64,000 nt of DNA from Petralouisia muris (GTDB lineage: Bacteria > Bacillota > Clostridia > Lachnospirales > Lachnospiraceae). Positions 24,917 through 32,380 of this stretch are shown here, piece by piece. The first letter of the stretch is position 1. The number at the start of each line of letters is the position of its first letter. The translations under genes and the position numbers were made by a program. Where the stretch lies: positions 58,277 through 122,276 of the forward strand of contig NZ_SRYA01000009.1 of the NCBI RefSeq assembly GCF_004793545.1, in the 5' to 3' direction. The notes beneath the pieces were generated by a model, which saw only the letters and a list, made by a program, of their open reading frames with translations, was not told the DNA's origin and ran no database searches.

Positions 24917-27331
24917 ATGAATGTGAAGCAAATAATGAAAAAACTGACGCTGGAGCAAAAATGTGCATTGCTCTCCGGCAAAGATGTATTTAAAACCCGT
25001 GACTTCAAGCGGGCAGGCATCCCCTCTGCCTGGCTGTCAGACGGGCCCCATGGTCTTAGGAAACAGGCAGGGCCTTCCGATCATTTGGGCCTGAATCCAA
25101 GTGAAAAGGCAACCTGTTTTCCTACAGCAGCCACCGCGGCCTGCAGCTGGGATGTTGCTCTGGGGGAAGAAATTGGCAATGCTTTGGGGGAAGAGGCAGC
25201 AGCCCAGGGAGTTAATGTTGTGCTGGGCCCAGGGCTTAATATGAAGCGGAATCCGCTTTGCGGCAGGAATTTTGAGTATTTTTCAGAAGATCCTTTTCTG
25301 GCAGGGAAACTGGCAGCGGCTTATATCAGAGGGATTCAGAAAAATGGAATTGGGGCCTGCCCGAAGCATTTTGCTGTCAATAACCAGGAAACCAGGCGCA
25401 TGGCCTCGGACAGTATTGTAGATGAACGGACCTTGAGGGAGATTTATTTGACTGGCTTTGAAATTGCAGTCAAAGAGGGGCGGCCCAAAACAATTATGAC
25501 AAGCTATAATCAGATAAATGGGGAATATGCAAATGAAAATAAGCATTTGCTGCAGGAGATCCTGCGGGCAGACTGGGGATATCAAGGTATGGCAGTAACG
25601 GACTGGGGCTGCTCAAATGATCATGCATTGGGAGTGAAGATGGGATCTGCCCTGGAAATGCCGGCGCCGGGGCTGGATTCTGCCCGGGAATTGCTGGAAG
25701 CGGTAACCTCCGGCAAAATTACAGAAAAGGATGTGGACGCCAGGGTGGAAGAACTGCTGGAAATGGTATTTTCCACCAATGAGGCTTTTGGAAAAAAGAC
25801 GGGATGCGTGAATTACAAAAAACATCATGATTTGGCCCAAAAGGCAGCGGCCAGAAGCCTTACGCTGCTGAAAAATGAAGATCAGATTTTACCCATTAAA
25901 AAAGGAACAAAAGTGGCGTTGATTGGTGATTTTGCATCCGTTCCCCGGTATCAGGGAGCTGGTTCCAGCGTTGTAAATGTGACGCGTCTTGACAATCTTC
26001 TGGATTGCATGAAAAAATCAGAATTGAACTTGATTGGCTTTGCGAAAGGATTTGACCGGTCAGGGAAAAAGAATGAAGGATTGGAAAATGAGGCTGTCAG
26101 GCTTGCAGAAAAAGCGGAACTGGTAGTCCTTTGTCTTGGATTGGATGAAATGCAGGAAAGCGAAGGGCTTGACCGTGCAAATATGAAAATGAAACAAAAC
26201 CAGATATCTTTATTGAAAAAGATTAACAGGATTAATGACAATCTTGCAGTGGTATTGTTTGCAGGCAGCGCAGTGGAAACATCCTGGCGCAAATCTTGCA
26301 AAGGGCTTCTATATGCAGGGTTGGGAGGACAGGCCGGAGCGGGGGCGGTTATGGACGTCCTGACAGGAAAGGTAAATCCCGGAGGAAAACTGGCGGAAAC
26401 ATGGCCGGAGCATTATGAAGATGCACCTTCCGTCCGCCATTTTGCAGGCAGGGGACATACAGTGGAATATCGGGAGGGCTTGTATATTGGTTATCGGTAT
26501 TACCAGAAAGCTAAAGTGAAAACAGCATTTCCTTTTGGATATGGACTGAGTTATACCACATTTGCATACAGTGATTTAAAAGCAGATAAAGAAAAGGTTA
26601 CTTTTTGCATCAAAAACACAGGAACCTGTGACGGGTCAGAAATTGCGCAGCTTTATATTTCAAGACCGGGGAAAGAGGCGTTTGCGCCTGTACGGGAGCT
26701 GAAAGGATTTGCTCGTGTGGATTTGAAAGCAGGGGAGAGCAGGGAAGTGACAATCCATTTGGACGATAAAGCATTTCGCTATTGGAATGTGAAAACAAAC
26801 CGTTGGGAAACTGAGGGCGGCGCCTATACAATTTATGTTGGTTCCAACAGTGAGAATCATCCTTTATCTGCTGTGATCGAGATTGAAGGCTCCGGGGCGC
26901 CTGCCCCCTATACAGGCAAGCGGCTGAAACACTATGAAAAGGGCATAGTGCAGAATGTGCCGGATGAAGAATTTGCAGCTTTGCTGGGATATCCAATTCC
27001 TGAGAATAAAAGCGGGATCAATCAGAATATGACGATCGGAGAATTGAACCATGGGCGCAGCCCTATGGGCTGGCTTATCTGGCTTGCTGTGACATGTATG
27101 CTGAACAGAAGCAAAAGAAAGGGACAACCTGATTTGAATCTGCTTTTTATTTACAATATGCCTTTGCGGGCCATTGCCAAAATGACAAATGGTATGGTAA
27201 GTATGGGAATGGTGGATGGTATGGTTCTGGAATTAAAAGGCTTTTGGCTGATAGGAATTCTGAAAATAGGGATAGAGTTTTTGAAAAACAGATATTTAAA
27301 TAAGGCGATGGAGAAAAGAATTGGGAAGTAA
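24917..27331 (+). CDS. GH3 glycosidase with conserved C-terminal tail, island A
   Basis: 804 residues, ordinary GH3 order, no signal peptide. The barrel domain holds nucleophile Asp229 (VTDWG), with KHFAVNNQE and GRNFEYFSEDPF upstream. The alpha/beta sandwich domain holds the acid/base candidate Glu416 (QESEGLDR). A fibronectin-III-like domain follows (FPFGYGLSYTTF). After that comes a tail (about 680-804) with hydrophobic stretches and the block FIYNMP..AIAKMTNGMVSM (about 743-765), shared with the island B enzyme. The start abuts the GtrA stop. Enzymes of this type are mostly beta-glucosidases or beta-xylosidases; specificity is not decidable here. The tail may bind the membrane or GtrA (inference). 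Confidence 0.9.
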   Translation: MNVKQIMKKLTLEQKCALLSGKDVFKTRDFKRAGIPSAWLSDGPHGLRKQAGPSDHLGLNPSEKATCFPTAATAACSWDVALGEEIGNALGEEAAAQGVNVVLGPGLNMKRNPLCGRNFEYFSEDPFLAGKLAAAYIRGIQKNGIGACPKHFAVNNQETRRMASDSIVDERTLREIYLTGFEIAVKEGRPKTIMTSYNQINGEYANENKHLLQEILRADWGYQGMAVTDWGCSNDHALGVKMGSALEMPAPGLDSARELLEAVTSGKITEKDVDARVEELLEMVFSTNEAFGKKTGCVNYKKHHDLAQKAAARSLTLLKNEDQILPIKKGTKVALIGDFASVPRYQGAGSSVVNVTRLDNLLDCMKKSELNLIGFAKGFDRSGKKNEGLENEAVRLAEKAELVVLCLGLDEMQESEGLDRANMKMKQNQISLLKKINRINDNLAVVLFAGSAVETSWRKSCKGLLYAGLGGQAGAGAVMDVLTGKVNPGGKLAETWPEHYEDAPSVRHFAGRGHTVEYREGLYIGYRYYQKAKVKTAFPFGYGLSYTTFAYSDLKADKEKVTFCIKNTGTCDGSEIAQLYISRPGKEAFAPVRELKGFARVDLKAGESREVTIHLDDKAFRYWNVKTNRWETEGGAYTIYVGSNSENHPLSAVIEIEGSGAPAPYTGKRLKHYEKGIVQNVPDEEFAALLGYPIPENKSGINQNMTIGELNHGRSPMGWLIWLAVTCMLNRSKRKGQPDLNLLFIYNMPLRAIAKMTNGMVSMGMVDGMVLELKGFWLIGILKIGIEFLKNRYLNKAMEKRIGK

Positions 27332-27368
27332 AACGGAATAGACAAAATAAAAATTCAGGTATAAAATG

Positions 27369-27418
27369 CCTCCATTTACAGATAATAGTATTGCGAAAAA
27401 ATGATATGTAAATGGAGG
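27369..27418 (+). promoter_or_regulatory. Hairpin that would sequester the spoVT ribosome binding site
   Basis: CCTCCATTTACA (27369-27380) and TGTAAATGGAGG (27407-27418) are perfect 12-bp complementary arms with a 26-base loop. The right arm contains the GGAGG that serves ATG 27427. No T-run follows, so this is not an ordinary terminator; it looks like a translational control element in the leader. Confidence 0.65.
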
Positions 27419-27426
27419 ATTTTATT

Positions 27427-27975
27427 ATGAAAGCAACAGGAATTGTTCGAAGAATAGATGATTTGGGCAGAGTAGTTGTGCCGAAAGAAATCCGGCGTAC
27501 ATTACGGATCAGGGAAGGCGATCCATTGGAAATTTTTACAGACCGGGAGGGAGAAATTATTCTGAAAAAGTATTCTCCCATTGGGGAACTTGGGCAGTTT
27601 GCAGGATTGTATGCGGAGAGCCTTGCCCAGACCAGCGGGTGCCTGGTGTGCATTACCGATAAGGATCATGTAATTGCAGCAGCCGGCGCAGGGAAAAAGG
27701 ATTTTGACGGAAAGCCAATCAGCAAACAGCTGGAACATGTGATTACAGACCGCGAGACTTTTTATGCTCAGAAGGATGAGAAAGGGTTTGTAAAAATTAC
27801 ATTGGATGACGCCGGAGATTTTCAGTCGCAGGTGGTGTCCACCATTATTTCAGAGGGGGACGCTATCGGCTCTGTGGTGATGTATAACAGGGAAGAAGGA
27901 ACAGGAATGGGAGAGACGGAAAGCAAACTGGCAAGGGTGGCCGCCGGATTTCTCGGAAAACAGATGGAACAATAG
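27427..27975 (+). CDS. spoVT: Stage V sporulation protein T (AbrB-family regulator)
   Basis: 182 residues from ATG 27427 with GGAGG 8 bases upstream; the ATG at 27412 lies inside that site. The N-terminal AbrB-type swapped-hairpin domain (MKATGIVRRIDDLGRVVVPKE, about 1-50) binds DNA. A GAF-like C-terminal domain (about 55-180) matches SpoVT in length and features (AESLAQTSGCLVCITDKDHV, GDAIGSVVMYN). In Bacillus SpoVT tunes late forespore genes under sigma G, so this gene marks the organism as a likely spore former. It is monocistronic. Confidence 0.93.
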   Translation: MKATGIVRRIDDLGRVVVPKEIRRTLRIREGDPLEIFTDREGEIILKKYSPIGELGQFAGLYAESLAQTSGCLVCITDKDHVIAAAGAGKKDFDGKPISKQLEHVITDRETFYAQKDEKGFVKITLDDAGDFQSQVVSTIISEGDAIGSVVMYNREEGTGMGETESKLARVAAGFLGKQMEQ

Positions 27976-27997
27976 GCTTTTCTGATTCTGAAGCAGC

Positions 27998-28093
27998 GGA
28001 ATTGTCGGGAAATGAAAGAGTTTCCACCATATAGATTGAGACTTTTTCGATATCGCAACGATATTGTGTATTAATTTCATTTCCTGACATTCC
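27998..28093. repeat. Long palindromic intergenic element R2, copy 1
   Basis: Outer arms GGAATTGTCGGGAAATGAAA (27998-28017) and TTTCATTTCCTGACATTCC (28075-28093) are nearly perfect complements, with an inner GATATCG/CGATATT stem. The right half shares ATATTGTGTATTAATTTCA and a TTTC.TG.CA..TCC end with the element at 47177-47276. It lies between spoVT and the decayed mgtE on the opposite strand, so it could also end both transcripts. Confidence 0.65.
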
Positions 28094-28102
28094 TATACAC
28101 AG

Positions 28103-28833
28103 TTATAATCTTAAAACATTGAGTATCAAAAACCAGGACAGACCATAATAGGTTATCACAGCAACAAGGTCATTGATGGTTGTAATTAGGGGACCCGATG
28201 CAACAGCGGGATCTACCTTCAATTTTTGAAACATAAAGGGAATCAATAAGGATAAGGGATTGAAAAGCGATAATTAGCGGCAGTTGCGCGACAATTCCTT
28301 CAAATATGCCTATAACACTGGATACAACCATTCCCAAGCCAAGCAAAATGACAAGCCAGGGCAGCCTTTTTCCAATGCTTTTTGTCAATGGTTCCTTTAA
28401 ATCTTCTTCTGCCGCCTGCTCAATCAGTTCATGCATTGCCTGTCGTACACTGATTCCAGAATGGACTGCAATATAGTTTGGAGTCATCTTGCTGCCTATC
28501 TCATCTTCACTGAAAGAATTCATCAGCATGATCTGTGTTTTCAAGCTGTCCCCCAGCAGTTCAATCACCGTAGTGCGGTCTGTTTTATCCATATTCATAT
28601 TCGAAGATATCCGCCAGTGTTTCAGCATTTAAAATATGATATAGCCTGCCGCGTCCTTCCAAACTAAGCCTTTCTAATGCGGAAGCAATATCCCTTTCGC
28701 GATATGCAAGGATACGTTCCTGTTTAATTTTAGGAGTTAAGTTGCTGCGAAGCATCTCTACAATCTCTGTTTTGTAATCTGGATGCTGTGTTGTTTGGAG
28801 AATTTCATTTTGAATATTGTCATTTACTTTCAT
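28103..28833 (-). pseudogene. mgtE: Decayed magnesium transporter gene (mgtE)
   Basis: Minus-strand remains of MgtE in three frames. The start ATG (28831-28833) has AAAGGAGG upstream and begins MKVNDNIQNEIL. The MgtE N domain runs to about 28585 (IVEMLRSNLTPKIKQERILAY, ALERLSLEGRGRLYHIL). After a frameshift comes a piece of the N/CBS region (SEDEIGSKMTPNYIAVHSG, VRQAMHELIEQA), fused directly to the first transmembrane part (SIGKRLPWLVILLGLGMV). After another shift the typical C-terminus appears (KVDPAVASGPLITTINDLVAV) with a stop at 28103. At about 730 bp against a normal ~1350, most of the CBS pair and several helices are deleted. It cannot make a working channel. Confidence 0.85.
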
Positions 28834-29134
28834 TGCATTTCCTCCTTTACCTGTCAGGCGCTGATAGCAAACTAAAAATGAAAAGGCGGGTGCAAAGGTT
28901 GTCAGCAAAAGGGCATAAAAATACCATTGCCGCTCATAAACCTTATCATTCTGCACTCATCATACCGATTGCATCATAGTTTAGAAACAAACAATGGCTT
29001 TATATATGGACGCAATAATATTCCGTTACAAATTATGGACATAACTGCAGCAATATGTAGAGCGGCTATAGCTATATATAAAAGCCTTGTTTATACTTCG
29101 ACTATTACTGCCGTCCATAATCTCACCTCCGTTT
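28834..29134 (-). pseudogene. Possible remains of a small membrane protein gene upstream of mgtE
   Basis: On the minus strand a GGAGGTGAG ribosome site (about 29124-29132) leads to an ATG and a short frame (MDGSNSRSINKAF). Hydrophobic stretches then occur in successive different frames: RLLYIAIAALHIAAVMS, then WYFYALLLTTFAPAFSFLV directly before the mgtE start. This looks like one small membrane protein broken by at least two frameshifts, decaying together with mgtE. I could not assign a family, and I see no magnesium M-box riboswitch in this leader. Confidence 0.4.
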
Positions 29135-29242
29135 ATCAGGTACATTATTATTTAAATTAAAAAAATTTTAAACTTCATTATACTAAAATCCGATAAGAAG
29201 TCAAGAGCAAAAAAATCTGAAAAAGTTTGCATATAAAATCTG

Positions 29243-30244
29243 TTATTCAGCCTGGCGGTACTGTACCGGTTCCGAATACTGATCCAGGGAGCGGAATTCA
29301 TATCCTGCATCCGAAAGTTTTTGGAGGACAGTGGGAAGGGCAGCCAGCGTGGCGTTTTTCCCGGAACCGTCATGCATCAGAACCACAGGATTTTCCACGT
29401 ATTTTACATTGGAGCAGATATTGTCAATAATATTCTGGGAGGTTGTCAGGTTGCTTCCGTCGCCAGAGCTGACATTCCAGTCGTAATGGGTGAATCCCCG
29501 GCGTTTCATTTCGTTGATAATGTTATGTATTACATAGGAAGAGCCGTTGTTGCTGCCTCCCGGAAAACGAAACAGGCAGGGGGAATAGCCGTTTGTTTCC
29601 TCATATACCCAATCATATACTTTTTCATAATCTTCTAAAAAAGCGTCTACGGAACGGTAAATCTGATTATAGTCGTGGCTGTAGGAGTGGAGAGCCAGGG
29701 TATGTCCCCGTTTCACAATTTCTGATAAATACTGGGAATATTCTTCGTTGTTTTTTCCAACCACAAAAAAGGTTGCGTGGGCGTCATATTCATCCAGCAG
29801 ATCCAGTACCTTTGGAGTCAGGGCGGAAGGGCCGTCGTCAAAGGTCAGGTAGACATATTTCTGTCCGGACTGAGCGGGCATATTATCTTTATCAGCATAC
29901 AGATTGGGATAAGGGTCATCTTCGGAGTTATGGGAGGAATACCAGTCTTCCTGCTGTTCGTCCTCATCCGAGTTGTCTTCTTTTCCAAGATCCTGCATCT
30001 GTTCAGAAAGCTCAGTAATATAATCCTTTTGCCCTTCAATGTATTTTTCTTTTTCATCCAGCTGGGCAGCGCTGTCTTCTAGTTGCTCATTCAGCCCGGA
30101 GTTGCTTTCCCTTAACTGTGCGGCTTCTGCCGTCAGGCTGTGGTACCTGCTGTCCAGGTTCCAGTATTGAAAGCCGAGAACGCCGCAGATGCACAGGAAA
30201 ATAATGGCGCAGGCCAGCGCCGGGATAAAGGGCTTCTTTTTCAT
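29243..30244 (-). CDS. Membrane-anchored polysaccharide deacetylase (NodB domain)
   Basis: 333 residues from ATG 30244, with AAGGAG nine bases upstream. One N-terminal membrane segment (about 8-27), a coiled-coil-forming stretch (about 30-85), an acidic linker, then a NodB/CE4 domain. Its motifs are YLTFDDGPSALT (catalytic base and metal Asp), HSYSHDY (metal His residues), FRFPGGSNN and VLMHDG. CE4 enzymes remove N- or O-acetyl groups from peptidoglycan, chitin-like or capsule polymers; this one should act outside the membrane, most likely on the cell wall. It stands alone and is divergent from tcdA. Confidence 0.9.
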   Translation of the reverse strand: MKKKPFIPALACAIIFLCICGVLGFQYWNLDSRYHSLTAEAAQLRESNSGLNEQLEDSAAQLDEKEKYIEGQKDYITELSEQMQDLGKEDNSDEDEQQEDWYSSHNSEDDPYPNLYADKDNMPAQSGQKYVYLTFDDGPSALTPKVLDLLDEYDAHATFFVVGKNNEEYSQYLSEIVKRGHTLALHSYSHDYNQIYRSVDAFLEDYEKVYDWVYEETNGYSPCLFRFPGGSNNGSSYVIHNIINEMKRRGFTHYDWNVSSGDGSNLTTSQNIIDNICSNVKYVENPVVLMHDGSGKNATLAALPTVLQKLSDAGYEFRSLDQYSEPVQYRQAE

Positions 30245-30400
30245 AATCATCGTCTCCTTAGAATAGATAATTTTTCCAAATATCAGTATAGCGAAAAGAG
30301 AGGGATTCAACAAGGGGTTAAGGAAATTTTAAGAAAAGGGGTACAGAATTTTGCAAAAATTGGCGCACATTTTCATATTACAAGAGAATTGCAAATAATC

Positions 30401-30429
30401 TTGTATATTTTTCTCTAAACGTGTAAAAT
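30401..30429 (+). promoter_or_regulatory. Candidate sigma-A promoter for tcdA
   Basis: TTGTAT (30401-30406), 17-base spacer, TAAAAT (30424-30429), about 88 bases before the tcdA start in the divergent intergenic region. Confidence 0.5.
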
Positions 30430-30516
30430 AAAAAGGAAATGTTTTCGAAGTAAAAGATATAAAAATTTCAGAATGGGCCAGGAAGTTTATGCGCCTATTC
30501 TCAGCAGAGGAAGCAT

Positions 30517-31230
30517 ATGGACGAAAAATTTATCCGAACAGGGCTGCTTTTGGGAGAGGAAGGGCTGAACCGGCTGGCCCGGGCAAGAGTGGCAGTATTT
30601 GGCGTCGGCGGCGTAGGCGGCCATACAGTGGAAGCGCTGGTCAGAAGCGGCGTAGGGAAGCTGGATTTGATTGATAAAGACGTGGTGAGCCTGTCCAACA
30701 TCAACCGGCAGATTATCGCAACTGCCAGAACAGTAGGACAATATAAGACAGAAGCAATGAAAGAGAGGATTTTAGAAATCAATCCCCAGGCGGAGGTAAC
30801 CATTCACAATTGCTTTTTCCTGCCGGAAACAGCAAAAGAGTTTGATTTTGGAGTATATGACTATGTAGTGGATGCGGTAGATACGGTAACGGCCAAAATT
30901 GAACTGGCGGTGCAGGCGCAAAAGGCAGGCGTCCCCATCATTTCCAGTATGGGAGCCGGGAATAAATTAGATCCTGGACAATTTGAAGTGGCGGATATCT
31001 ACAGCACTTCCGTCTGCCCTTTGGCGCGGGTGATGCGGCGGGAACTGAGAAAAAGAGGCATAGAGAAACTGAAAGCCGTATATTCTAAAGAGGAACCCAG
31101 GCGTCCCCGGACAGAGCTGCCTAAGGAGGCGGGAAAAGTGATACCAGGAAGCATTGCTTTCGTGCCCTCGGTGGCAGGGCTAATGATTGCCGGAGAAGTA
31201 ATCCGGGATCTTTGCAGCGTTGAGAAATGA
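30517..31230 (+). CDS. tcdA: tRNA threonylcarbamoyladenosine dehydratase (TcdA/CsdL)
   Basis: 237 residues of the E1/ThiF/MoeB fold. TcdA uses ATP to cyclise t6A at position 37 of ANN-decoding tRNAs to ct6A. The Rossmann motif GVGGVGGHTVEALVRSGVG (about 29-47), DKDVVSLSNINRQ and the activation region VVDAVDTVTAKIELA are present. The C-terminal region (TSVCPLARVMRRELRKRG, GSIAFVPSVAGLMIAGEVI) follows the TcdA pattern rather than ThiF. GAGGAAGC precedes ATG 30517. A degenerate copy of its own 3' end follows directly downstream. Confidence 0.9.
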   Translation: MDEKFIRTGLLLGEEGLNRLARARVAVFGVGGVGGHTVEALVRSGVGKLDLIDKDVVSLSNINRQIIATARTVGQYKTEAMKERILEINPQAEVTIHNCFFLPETAKEFDFGVYDYVVDAVDTVTAKIELAVQAQKAGVPIISSMGAGNKLDPGQFEVADIYSTSVCPLARVMRRELRKRGIEKLKAVYSKEEPRRPRTELPKEAGKVIPGSIAFVPSVAGLMIAGEVIRDLCSVEK

Positions 31231-31298
31231 ATGAGAAGCAGGGCTTACGATTGCTGGGAAGGTAATCCGGGATGTTGCAGTCCCGAAAAATGAAATGA
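31174..31298 (+). repeat. Diverged tandem duplication of the tcdA 3' end
   Basis: The last 57 coding bases of tcdA plus a few bases after the stop (31174-31234, GCAGGGCTAATGATTGCCGG...) recur at 31238-31298 (GCAGGGCTTACGATTGCTGG...), a period of 64. Both copies share GTAATCCGGGAT and end AAATGA. The second copy lies outside the gene and fills most of the gap before the SbcD-like gene. Confidence 0.8.
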
Positions 31299-31333
31299 AA
31301 ATCATGAAATTTCACAAGAAGGAGACAATTCGA

Positions 31334-32380
31334 ATGAAATTTATTCATATAGCAGATGTGCATTTAGGGGCAAAGCCGGACAGAGACAAACCATGGGGAG
31401 AAGAGAGGGAAGGCCATAGCTGGCAGGCGTTTACAGATGTCATAAACAGGGCAAAGGAAGAACAGGTGCAGCTGCTTCTGATTGCCGGAGATTTGTTTCA
31501 CAGGCAGCCGTTGATGGGAGAATTGAAGGAAGTAAACTACCAGTTTTCCAGAATTCCCCAGACCCAAGTAATGCTGATAGCGGGCAACCGTGATTTTCTG
31601 GGAATGAATTCCTGTTACCGTGCCTTTACCTGGGAAAAAAATGTACATTTTTTTAAAGAAGAGAAGATAAGTTTTGCAGAACTGGAAGAATTAGGAGTCA
31701 GAGTATATGGGCTGAGTTATGAACATCGGAAAATACGGGAGCGTCGGTATGACAGAGTACATGTACAGGAAGGTGAGTATTATAATATCTTTCTGGGCCA
31801 CGGCGGGGATGAGGAGCACATTCCTTTTGAGGCGGAAAGCCTGAAAGAAGCGAATTTTGATTATGTGGCTCTGGGACATGTCCACAAGCCAATGCAGTTG
31901 GTGAAAAATAAGGTAGTTATGGCAGGCGCATTGCAGCCAGTCAGTGCAAATGATACGGGAGAGCACGGATATTTTATAGGAGAGTTAGGGAAAGAAGGAT
32001 GTAAGGTGGAATTTTTCCCTCTTCGGTATTGTGAATATGCAGCCTTGAATCTGAAGGTGAACAAAGAGATTACCACAGTTGCCCTGAAAGAAGTAATGAA
32101 GAATCAGATAAGAAAAGCGCCGCCGCATCAGTTGTTCAAAATTAATCTAACTGGTGACAGCAGCCTGGAAGCGCCTTTGAATTTAGAGGAGCTGGCCCGG
32201 ATGGATCGGGTGGTGCAGGTAGTCAGCCGATGCCAGCCGGATTATGATTTGGAACAGCTAAAAATAAAATATAAAGATCAGATCATTGGGCGGTATATTG
32301 AAACCTTAGAGGAGATGTCTCAGGATGAGATTACAAAAAAGGCATTATTCTATGGTGTGGAGGCATTGTTAACAGAATGA
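31334..32380 (+). CDS. SbcD/Mre11-like DNA repair exonuclease
   Basis: 348 residues from ATG 31334 (AAGGAGA upstream); the earlier in-frame ATG at 31295 is less likely. Calcineurin-type metallophosphatase motifs occur in order: FIHIADVHLGAKPD, LLIAGDLFHRQ, IAGNRDF, FLGHGGDEE and ALGHVHKP. These proteins are the nuclease partner of an SbcC/Rad50-like ATPase, processing DNA ends and hairpins. The stop overlaps the next start by four bases (ATGA), as usual for such pairs. The short C-terminus resembles the YhaO branch rather than E. coli SbcD. Confidence 0.88.
   Translation: MKFIHIADVHLGAKPDRDKPWGEEREGHSWQAFTDVINRAKEEQVQLLLIAGDLFHRQPLMGELKEVNYQFSRIPQTQVMLIAGNRDFLGMNSCYRAFTWEKNVHFFKEEKISFAELEELGVRVYGLSYEHRKIRERRYDRVHVQEGEYYNIFLGHGGDEEHIPFEAESLKEANFDYVALGHVHKPMQLVKNKVVMAGALQPVSANDTGEHGYFIGELGKEGCKVEFFPLRYCEYAALNLKVNKEITTVALKEVMKNQIRKAPPHQLFKINLTGDSSLEAPLNLEELARMDRVVQVVSRCQPDYDLEQLKIKYKDQIIGRYIETLEEMSQDEITKKALFYGVEALLTE

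Noticed and set aside
27335..27365. Sigma-G promoter before spoVT
   Set aside because: GGAATA is present but no acceptable -10 lies at the right distance; not supportable from sequence alone.
28834..29160. Magnesium (M-box) riboswitch before mgtE
   Set aside because: The leader has a GGAGGTGAG and a long upstream region, but I could not match the conserved M-box core, and the GGAGG fits better as a ribosome site of a broken small gene.
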